DNA from: Candidatus Benthicola azotiphorus
Lineage (GTDB): Bacteria > Gemmatimonadota > Gemmatimonadetes > Palauibacterales > Palauibacteraceae
Assembly (NCBI GenBank): GCA_947581745.1
Contig: CANPVW010000059.1
Span: forward strand, 1 to 14,458
Direction of reading: 5' to 3'
DNA: 14,458 nucleotides
The notes below the pieces were generated by a model. That model was not told the origin of the DNA and searched no databases. It saw nothing but the letters and a program-made list of their open reading frames with translations. This document shows, in pieces, positions 6,706-14,458 of the stretch; the stretch's first letter is position 1, and each line of letters starts with the position of its first letter. The position numbers and the translations under genes are program-made.

Positions 6706-8062
6706 CCGCCGATTCCGAACCGCCGCGCATTCGGCGGGCACGATCGAGGCGGGCTGCCAGCTCCACTTCGGCACCGGCCTCGCCCGGGGAGTAGAAACGT
6801 CGCCCGGAGAGGGATTCCGGAAGATACGACTGGGGAGCGACCCCACCCTCCCAGTCCGGGTCGTACCGGTATCCCTCGCCGTAGCCCAGGTCCTTCATCA
6901 GGCGGGTCGGTGCGTTCCGGATGTGCAGCGGGACCGGTTCGGCGGGGGTCTCCTGCGCGGCACGCGTCGCGGCGCCGAATCCGCTGTACAGGCGATTCGA
7001 CTTGGGGGCCGCGGCCAGGTAGGTGCAGGCCTCGGCGAGCGCCAGATCGCCCTCAGGAGAGCCGAGGAAATGGAACGCGTCCCGCGCCGCCACGGCAACC
7101 TGCAGTGCCTGCGGATCGGCCAGACCGACGTCCTCGATCGCCATCCGGACCAGACGCCGTGCGATGTACATCGGGTCCTCGCCTCCTTCCAGCATGCGAG
7201 CCAGCCAGTACAGGGCACCGTCCGCGTCGGAGCCGCGGACCGCCTTGTGAAGCGCCGAGATCAGGTTGTAGTGCTCTTCGCCGGCCTTGTCGTAGCGCGC
7301 GAACCGGCGCTGGAGGGCAGCTTCGACCTGTGACACCCCGATCGTTCCGGCGTTCTCCACCAGGTGCGCGGCGGTCTCCAGGGCGTTGAGCGCCCGGCGG
7401 GCATCACCATCGGCCGACTCGGCGAGCCTCGCGAGGGCTTGCGGCTCGATCTGCAGGGCGCGAGCCCCAAGTCCGCGCTCACGATCCTCGAGGGCCCGGC
7501 GGACCAGTTCGGCGATCGTTTCGGGATCCAACGGCTGGAGCACGAACACCCGGGTGCGGCTGAGCAGGGGTCCCACGACCTCGAAGCTCGGGTTCTCGGT
7601 CGTGGCCCCGATCAGGGTGATCGTCCCGGCCTCGACGTGCGGGAGGAACGCGTCCTGTTGCGACTTGTTGAAGCGGTGGATCTCATCGACGAACAGGATC
7701 GTGTCCCTGCCGGTCGCCCGCTTGCGCTCCGCCGCCTGTCCGATGAGCTCGCGGACGCGTCCGATTCCCTCCGTGACCGCGGAGAAAGGCTCGAACCACG
7801 CTCCCGTGCGCCGTGCCACGAGACCCGCGATGGTGGTCTTTCCGCAACCCGGCGGACCCCAGAGGATCAGGCTCGGCACGCGGTCCCGCTCGATCAGCTC
7901 TCGAAGAGCGGCTCCCTCGCCGACGAGGCCCGGCTGCCCGAGCAGCTCGTCTACCGACCGCGGGCGCATGCGCGCCGCGAGCGGCGCGTCCCCGGGCGTC
8001 GCGAGTGGTCCCCTGGCCGGCCGGCCGGCATCAGGTCCGAACAGGTCCGGTTCCGGAGTCAT
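6674..8062 (-). CDS. rarA: Replication-associated recombination protein A (AAA+ ATPase, RarA/MgsA)
   Basis: A 462-residue AAA+ ATPase of the clamp-loader clade (Mgs1/WRNIP1 family) acting at stalled replication forks. Visible features are Walker A GPPGCGKT 69-76, Walker B FVDEIHRFNKSQQDAF 124-139, sensor 1 GATTENPSFEV 152-162, the arginine finger SRTR 168-171 and sensor 2 GDARRALN 219-226. The C-terminal half holds the tetramerisation region typical of RarA, including EDPMYIARRLVRMA and the late GYRYDPDWEGG block. Length is close to the usual 430-450. The N-terminus carries a short acidic DLF motif (residues 6-8), discussed in the findings. Its ATG shares ATGA with the cca stop, and its own stop lies inside hflX. 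A (GGCC) repeat codes for the linker at residues 11-17. Confidence 0.97.
   Translation of the reverse strand: MTPEPDLFGPDAGRPARGPLATPGDAPLAARMRPRSVDELLGQPGLVGEGAALRELIERDRVPSLILWGPPGCGKTTIAGLVARRTGAWFEPFSAVTEGIGRVRELIGQAAERKRATGRDTILFVDEIHRFNKSQQDAFLPHVEAGTITLIGATTENPSFEVVGPLLSRTRVFVLQPLDPETIAELVRRALEDRERGLGARALQIEPQALARLAESADGDARRALNALETAAHLVENAGTIGVSQVEAALQRRFARYDKAGEEHYNLISALHKAVRGSDADGALYWLARMLEGGEDPMYIARRLVRMAIEDVGLADPQALQVAVAARDAFHFLGSPEGDLALAEACTYLAAAPKSNRLYSGFGAATRAAQETPAEPVPLHIRNAPTRLMKDLGYGEGYRYDPDWEGGVAPQSYLPESLSGRRFYSPGEAGAEVELAARLDRARRMRGGSESADEAETEDSHG
8015..8028. repeat. GGCC tandem tetranucleotide tract
   Basis: GGCCGGCCGGCCGG, three and a half GGCC units, lies in the codons for the N-terminal linker of rarA (AGRPAR). 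It is palindromic and a possible slippage site, in a region where extra residues would be tolerated. Confidence 0.5.
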
Positions 8063-9390
8063 CCCTTCGCCCCGCCCTCCAGGGCATCGAGTCCACCGAG
8101 CTCGATGAGTTCACGGGCGCTCCGCAGGAGCGTCTCCCGCTCGTTGCTCTCGGGCGACTCGATCACCTGGGCCAGCAGCTCCTCCAGCATCAGCCCGATG
8201 AGCGGACCTCGCGGCAGGCCGAGCTCCAGGAGGTCGGTGCCATCGATCGCCAGCTGGGCCATGGAGACGGGGGAGCCTCCGACGAGCTCGTCGTGCACTC
8301 GCCGCCACGTGAATGTCAGTGCGCGCACGCCATCCTCCGACCCGCCCGCTCTCGCGGCAGCGAAATGCAACCGGAAAAGGTCGCGTGCGCTCTCCGGGCC
8401 TGCCTCGTGCAGCCACTCACGGATGCTGGCGGAACTGTCCGCAGGGTGGACGAGCGGGGTGTAGTGGGACACGAGATGCACGCCCCTGCGGATGTCGGCG
8501 TTGGAGAACTTGAGCCTCGTCAGAAGGGCGTGGGCCGCCGTCTCACGGAGTGCGTCCTCACCCTCGGCACACAGCAGGAGCCGCACGACCCGCAGGTACG
8601 GCCGGTGGGCCCCGATCGCATCTATTGCGGCAAGGGTCGTGTCCCAGGGAACGCCATGCGCGACGCGGGCGATCTCCGGATACCACGACTCCAGCGCCCC
8701 GTAGCTGGCGTACATGCGGAGGGCCTTCGACGGCTCGGCGCACGACATCACCTTCAGCAGCTCCTCCCGCACGCGCTCGGCCGAGAGGCGGTTGAGCCGC
8801 GGGACGGCGAGTCGCAGGGCCGATCCGGTCGCGGGTTCGATCGAGAGGTCGTAGGCGCCGGCAAAGCGGAAGGCCCGCAGCACGCGCAGGTAGTCTTCCG
8901 CGAATCGCAGGCCCGGCTCCCCGACGGCCCGCAGGATCCCGTCGCGCAGATCGTCCCGCCCGCCGTACGGATCCTGCACGTCGTCCGTGGCGGGCCGCCA
9001 GGCGATCGCGTTGATCGTGAAGTCGCGGCGCGCCAGATCGTCCTCGACATCCGTAGCGAACTCGACCACCGCGTGGCGTCCGTCCGTCTCCACATCGAGC
9101 CGGAAAGTGGTGACTTCGAACATCGTTCCGTCTTCCGACAGGACACCTACCGTCCCGTGCTCCACCCCGAGCGGCACGGTCCTCGGAAACAGACCCCGTA
9201 CCTGGTCGGGCCGCGCGTCGGTGGCGAGGTCCCAGTCCCCCTTCGGGAGCCCGCGGATCGCGTCACGGATGGCTCCCCCGACGGCCCACGCCTCGTGCCC
9301 CGAGGCCTCGAGCTTCCTGGCTACCTTCAGCAGCCCGTCCGGGGGCTGGAACGCCGGCCGATCGCCTTTGACGTGAGGGTCCCCGCTCAC
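8059..9390 (-). CDS. cca: CCA tRNA nucleotidyltransferase / poly(A) polymerase family, class II
   Basis: A 443-residue class II nucleotidyltransferase that most likely adds or repairs the 3' CCA of tRNAs. Visible motifs are VGGAIRD (37-43), the metal-binding pair Asp52/Asp54 in GDWDLAT, RRDFTINAIAW (121-131), DPYGG (140-144) and RFAEDYLRVLRAFRFA (162-177). The head and neck are therefore intact. The region after about 235, where related enzymes carry an HD phosphohydrolase domain, shows no HD dyad (LLLCAEGEDA in place of the usual LLHDIGK-type block). A poly(A) polymerase role cannot be excluded, but the tRNA in this window lacks an encoded CCA. The start is GTG at 9390, overlapping the gmhA stop (GTGA) and preceded by a strong GGAGG. 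The rarA start overlaps its end. Confidence 0.92.
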   Translation of the reverse strand: MSGDPHVKGDRPAFQPPDGLLKVARKLEASGHEAWAVGGAIRDAIRGLPKGDWDLATDARPDQVRGLFPRTVPLGVEHGTVGVLSEDGTMFEVTTFRLDVETDGRHAVVEFATDVEDDLARRDFTINAIAWRPATDDVQDPYGGRDDLRDGILRAVGEPGLRFAEDYLRVLRAFRFAGAYDLSIEPATGSALRLAVPRLNRLSAERVREELLKVMSCAEPSKALRMYASYGALESWYPEIARVAHGVPWDTTLAAIDAIGAHRPYLRVVRLLLCAEGEDALRETAAHALLTRLKFSNADIRRGVHLVSHYTPLVHPADSSASIREWLHEAGPESARDLFRLHFAAARAGGSEDGVRALTFTWRRVHDELVGGSPVSMAQLAIDGTDLLELGLPRGPLIGLMLEELLAQVIESPESNERETLLRSARELIELGGLDALEGGAKG

Positions 9391-9983
9391 CCGTCCTCCG
9401 CATCGCCGACCAACCAGCCCTCCACCAGCTCGGCGACCGAGTGCTCCACTGCCAGCTGCAACTCCTGCACGGCTGCCGAGTCGTCCGCCGGCAGTCGTAT
9501 CGCGAGGTCCACGAGCGGGGCCAGCTTCCCGCCACGCCGGTCGAGGAGCGCGACCGTTCTTAGGGGGATCTCCCGCGCGACGCGCGCCACCTCGAGGAGA
9601 TTCGTCGAGTTGCCGCTCGTCGAGTGCAGAACGAGAAGGTCACCGGGCCTGGCGTGGGCTTCCAGGACGCGGGCGAACACCCGTTCGAACCCGTAGTCGT
9701 TCGCGGCCGCGCTCAGCTGGGCGGTGTTCGCCGTGAGCGCGAGTGCGGGCAACGCCCGCCTCTCCCTCTTCAGTCGAACCACGTACTCCGTCGCGATGTG
9801 CTCGGCCGCCGCGGCGCTTCCTCCATTGCCGGCGTAGAGGATCTTGCCGCCAGCAAGCAGCGTTTCACGAATCAGCTCGGCGTAGCGGACCGCCTGCCCG
9901 GCGATCTCGTCCGCCGCCGTTCGCGATCCATCTGCCAGGCGCAACAGGTGACGCCGCACGGCGTCGGTGGAATCGATGCTCAC
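9387..9983 (-). CDS. gmhA: Sedoheptulose-7-phosphate isomerase (GmhA-type SIS protein)
   Basis: A 198-residue single SIS-domain protein. It probably converts sedoheptulose 7-phosphate to D-glycero-D-manno-heptose 7-phosphate, the first step towards ADP- or GDP-heptose for envelope glycans. The phosphate-binding loop GNGGSAAAAEH (52-62), LTANTAQLSAAANDYG (83-98) and STSGNSTNLLEV (121-132) are clear. His62, Glu66, Gln173 and His181 align with the zinc and catalytic residues His61, Glu65, Gln172 and His180 of E. coli GmhA, which favours GmhA over the related DiaA, a DnaA regulator that lacks catalysis. The start is GTG at 9983, one base after the upstream stop, with GGAGG at 9989-9993. No gmhB, hldE or gmhD homologue is in the window, so the rest of the heptose pathway must lie elsewhere. 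Confidence 0.88.
   Translation of the reverse strand: MSIDSTDAVRRHLLRLADGSRTAADEIAGQAVRYAELIRETLLAGGKILYAGNGGSAAAAEHIATEYVVRLKRERRALPALALTANTAQLSAAANDYGFERVFARVLEAHARPGDLLVLHSTSGNSTNLLEVARVAREIPLRTVALLDRRGGKLAPLVDLAIRLPADDSAAVQELQLAVEHSVAELVEGWLVGDAEDG
9395..9399 (-). promoter_or_regulatory. Ribosome binding site supporting the cca GTG start
   Basis: GGAGG on the minus strand is 4 bases before the GTG at 9390, inside the last codons of gmhA. It supports GTG as the real start although no ATG is nearby. Confidence 0.65.
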
Positions 9984-9984
9984 A

Positions 9985-10782
9985 TCATCCTCCGGTCACG
10001 AGCCGACGCAGCCGATCGACCCATCCGGAGCGCGGCTCACACGGCGGGACGCCCATCAGCCGGCTGCCGGAGAGAACGGCCGCGGGATTGACGGCGGTCA
10101 GCAGGGTCGCCTGCTCCTCGCAGCCGGCCTCCTTCAGGTAGTCCCACGCCTGACGAACCGTGGCCGCCCGGCTCGGACGGGCGTGGTTGTCCGATGCGAT
10201 CAGGTCCACCGAGCCGTCCCCCAGCATCCGTCTCGCCACGCGCAGCGCCTCACCGCCGTGCTCGCCCCACAGGCTGCCCGCGTTCACGCACATCAGGGCG
10301 CCTTTCTCTCGCCACGCGCCGATCCAGCCGTACGCGCGCTCTATCCCCGCATAGCGCTCCGGGTGCGCGAGGACGGGAATCCAGTCAGCCGCGAGAACGA
10401 CGTCCAGCATGCGGTCTGGATAAGCAGGCATGGCCAGCATCGGAAACTCCACCAGCAGGCCGCCGCCGTCACCCAGTCCAATGCTCCGGTCGCTCAGGTC
10501 GGCATCCGGGTCGTCCAGCCGGAACTCGAACGAGCGCCCCAGGGTGACGGCCGGACAGTCGCGCGACGCGACCGCCGCGAGCTCGGCGAACGCGTCCTCG
10601 ATGCCGTCCCGCCAGGGTCCACGTGCGGCGCTCGCCGCCAGGTGCGGGGTGGTGACCACGGTCCGGATGCCGGATCGCTCACACTCGATGAGCTGCGCCA
10701 TCGCTTCTTCCACGTCCCTCGCGCCATCGTCCACGCCGGGCACGAAGTGACAGTGGAGGTCGACCAGATCCGGGTCGCTCAA
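9985..10782 (-). CDS. PHP-domain phosphoesterase, CpsB/YwqE-type protein-tyrosine phosphatase family
   Basis: A 265-residue cytoplasmic PHP metalloenzyme. The metal-binding set is complete: DLHCHF with His10 and His12, GVDDGA with Asp18/Asp19, TTPH with His47, FEF with Glu86, VEFP with Glu112, LAHPERY with His140, and SDNH with Asp198 and His200. This pattern is that of CpsB/Wzb-like YwqE, manganese-dependent tyrosine phosphatases that act on bacterial tyrosine kinases controlling capsule synthesis. No BY-kinase or polysaccharide gene is in the window, and its neighbour is a sugar-phosphate isomerase, so a small-molecule phosphate substrate is also possible (PHP histidinol phosphatases are relatives). 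The start is TTG at 10782, sharing TTGA with the upstream stop and preceded by a strong GGGAGGG. Family assignment is firm; substrate is open. Confidence 0.85.
   Translation of the reverse strand: MSDPDLVDLHCHFVPGVDDGARDVEEAMAQLIECERSGIRTVVTTPHLAASAARGPWRDGIEDAFAELAAVASRDCPAVTLGRSFEFRLDDPDADLSDRSIGLGDGGGLLVEFPMLAMPAYPDRMLDVVLAADWIPVLAHPERYAGIERAYGWIGAWREKGALMCVNAGSLWGEHGGEALRVARRMLGDGSVDLIASDNHARPSRAATVRQAWDYLKEAGCEEQATLLTAVNPAAVLSGSRLMGVPPCEPRSGWVDRLRRLVTGG
9989..9993 (-). promoter_or_regulatory. Ribosome binding site supporting the gmhA GTG start
   Basis: GGAGG on the minus strand is 5 bases before the GTG at 9983 and overlaps the last codons of the PHP gene, decisive because two ATG triplets nearby (9982-9984 and 9986-9988) are out of frame. 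Confidence 0.65.
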
Positions 10783-11140
10783 GATCCCTCCCCCACGGCC
10801 GATGGACGCCGCAGGCGCGCCTTGGCCACAAGCCGGTCTCCGAGCTCGCCCGCCAGGCCGACCCGGTCCGCCACCTCGGCCGTGCGCCCGGACTCGGCCG
10901 CGGCCTCGAACGCAAACGTCAGTGCGGCGTCCGCGGCGAGCAGCCGCAGGGCCTCACTTCGCTCACCGGTCCCGTCGGCCACCTGCTCGAGGCCTGCCAG
11001 GGCGGCGCCGATCAGGGCGCTGACCGGGTCTTCGACATCGAGCCCCGGTGTGCTCGCGACGAGTCGCAGTACGTCATCGGCCAGCTCGGGTGGCGCCTCG
11101 GCCAGTCGAGGTCGCAGCCATCGGGTGGTCGCGTCGAGGC

Positions 11141-11144
<4 letters not shown>
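10779..11144 (-). CDS. Conserved-context hypothetical protein, 121 residues
   Basis: I do not recognise this family. The protein is Ala- and Leu-rich, predicted mostly alpha-helical from composition, without a signal peptide, membrane span, Cys motif or recognisable nucleotide-binding loop. The N-terminal part contains LRPRLAEAPPELADDVLRL, the centre (about 66-84) is the most hydrophobic stretch (LRLLAADAALTFAFEAAAE), and the end is basic then polar. It is supported as a gene by its position: ATG shares ATGA with the alaS stop and its stop shares TTGA with the PHP gene, so removing it would break the coupled chain. The ribosome site is weak (AGAG), as expected for reinitiation after alaS. It could be a small partner or adaptor, but nothing in the sequence says of what. 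Confidence 0.75.
10786..10794 (-). promoter_or_regulatory. Ribosome binding site supporting a TTG start
   Basis: GGGGGAGGG on the minus strand ends 3 bases before the TTG at 10782. A strong site next to a rare start codon that also overlaps the previous stop makes TTG the likely start of the PHP gene. Confidence 0.6.
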
Positions 11145-13807
<2,663 letters not shown>

Positions 13808-13870
13808 CTGTAACCGTCGTGTAGGTGGATCGCCTGACGAAACCGTGATCGGGATCGGAAATATCCAGTC

Positions 13871-13899
13871 AATATGGCCTGACGCGGACCCGCTTACAA
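13871..13899 (-). promoter_or_regulatory. Candidate promoter for the alaS operon
   Basis: In the 136-base recX-alaS gap, TTGTAA (13894-13899) and CATATT (13871-13876) are 17 bases apart on the minus strand, each with four consensus matches, in the most AT-rich part of the gap. The predicted leader is about 57 bases. An inverted GTCA/TGAC pair and an 8-base direct repeat surround the -10. No T-box-like structure or U-run terminator is visible in this gap. Confidence 0.4.
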
Positions 13900-13943
13900 T
13901 CGGCGAGGTCGGTGGCACGTGCTCCGGGCGCAGCCGTGGGGAG

Positions 13944-14458
13944 TCAGGTGCCCGCGTGGTCGGAGTCGTCCGGAAGCAGCTCTCGAACCAGGTCCCGAAT
14001 CGCGCCGGCGCGAAAGCCGCGTCGGTGGAGAAACGCGGTGAGACGACGGCGGGCCCTGGCGGGATCCAGCTTGCGAAGCGCCGGCAAACGGCCCACGGCC
14101 ACCGTACGCAGCAGCACGTCCTCCGACACGCCTTCGTCGGCCAGGGCGCTGTCGACGGCTCGCTCTGCCGTGTCGCGGTCGATCCCCCGCTGGAGCAGCT
14201 CGGAGACGAGACGGGGTCGGCCACGCGGCTTCAATCGGATGCGTTCGCGGACGAACGTCTCCGCGTACCTGTCGTCGTCGAGGTAGCCGAGCTCCCGGCA
14301 GCGTCCGATCGCTGCGTCCGCGTGGGCCGCCAGCTTGTGCCTGTCCAGGTAGCGGCGAAGCTCGTGGCAGGTGCGGGGTCGGTACGAAAGGTAGTGGACA
14401 GCCCGGTCCCACGCCTCGGCAGCCCCGGCCTCCCGCACCAGACTCGCCAGCTCGGCCG
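13944..14458 (-). CDS. recX: Regulatory protein RecX (5' end outside window)
   Basis: RecX modulates RecA filaments, inhibiting or remodelling them during recombination and the SOS response. The all-helical three-helix repeat pattern is clear: a YLSYRPRTCHELRRYL block, then ELGYLDDDRYAETFVRERI with a KPRGRPRLVSELLQRGI block, and a C-terminal RRRLTAFLHRRGF repeat. A GTG at 14438 would give 164 residues, but the frame stays open to the right edge and the extra codons (AELASLV) look like continuing RecX helix, so the real start is probably outside. In many bacteria recX lies between recA and alaS, and alaS follows here, supporting the call. The stop is 136 bases before alaS; no terminator is seen. 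Confidence 0.9.
   Translation of the reverse strand, partial: AELASLVREAGAAEAWDRAVHYLSYRPRTCHELRRYLDRHKLAAHADAAIGRCRELGYLDDDRYAETFVRERIRLKPRGRPRLVSELLQRGIDRDTAERAVDSALADEGVSEDVLLRTVAVGRLPALRKLDPARARRRLTAFLHRRGFRAGAIRDLVRELLPDDSDHAGT

Noticed and set aside
6706..6846. 47-residue N-terminal extension of hflX
   Set aside because: It lies entirely over the coding sequence of rarA and makes the protein longer than usual; the ATG at 6705 fits the family.
7813..9696. 627-codon open frame on the plus strand
   Set aside because: Antisense over rarA, cca and gmhA; spans three real genes and shows no domain.
13850..13872. TTGACT in the alaS gap as the main -35
   Set aside because: No acceptable -10 lies 16-18 bases downstream; the TTGTAA/CATATT pair is better.
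13808..13943. LexA/SOS box or T-box leader upstream of alaS
   Set aside because: No CTGT-N8-ACAG or comparable palindrome, and no T-box sequence or terminator/antiterminator pair can be seen.
13808..14224. N-terminal extension of alaS
   Set aside because: It would lie over recX and the recX-alaS gap. The residues are unlike AlaRS, and MKASDIRSNF at 13807 is the family start.

Overview
The window is a dense, GC-rich bacterial chromosome segment made almost entirely of housekeeping genes. Several features point to Gemmatimonadota or a close relative: the GC bias, GTG and TTG starts, long chains of 4-base stop/start overlaps, and a Ser/Thr kinase with an N-terminal multi-pass membrane module. 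That assignment is an inference from gene style, not from a marker gene. I see no insertion sequence, prophage, CRISPR array, toxin/antitoxin or defence genes, and no obvious base-composition island.

Left part, plus strand (1-2427): the 3' part of nudC (a zinc-ribbon Nudix NAD-pyrophosphatase, open at the window edge) overlaps by 4 bases a 553-residue protein kinase. The kinase has about six N-terminal membrane spans and a complete C-terminal Hanks-type kinase domain. The pair ends 19 bases before the 3' end of a convergent tRNA-Gln(UUG) gene, and no recognisable terminator lies between them.

Middle part, minus strand (2447-5285): pdxJ (vitamin B6 synthesis), a YbhN/LPG-synthase-type membrane protein and ispE (isoprenoid synthesis) form a tight cluster that probably has its own promoter just upstream of pdxJ. 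tRNA-Gln follows ispE, with a good sigma70-type promoter in the 106-base gap.

Right part, minus strand (5371-14458): recX (open at the window edge) is followed after a 136-base gap with a candidate promoter by alaS. After alaS comes an almost gapless chain: a 121-residue protein of unknown function, a CpsB/YwqE-type PHP phosphoesterase, a GmhA-type sedoheptulose-7-phosphate isomerase, a tRNA nucleotidyltransferase (cca), rarA and hflX. The junctions are ATGA, TTGA, a 1-base gap, GTGA, ATGA and a 32-base overlap, so the seven genes alaS to hflX are likely one translationally coupled operon. It mixes tRNA charging and maturation, fork and ribosome rescue, and a sugar-phosphate/PHP pair. The recX-alaS order matches the known recA-recX-alaS arrangement, so recA may lie just past the right edge.

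I found no convincing new system. The points most worth checking are the membrane-module kinase coupled to NudC, a G8 run and quadruplex motif exactly at the kinase ATP loop, the PHP phosphoesterase beside gmhA, a CCA enzyme whose HD region has lost the HD residues, and the unrecognised 121-residue protein after alaS.
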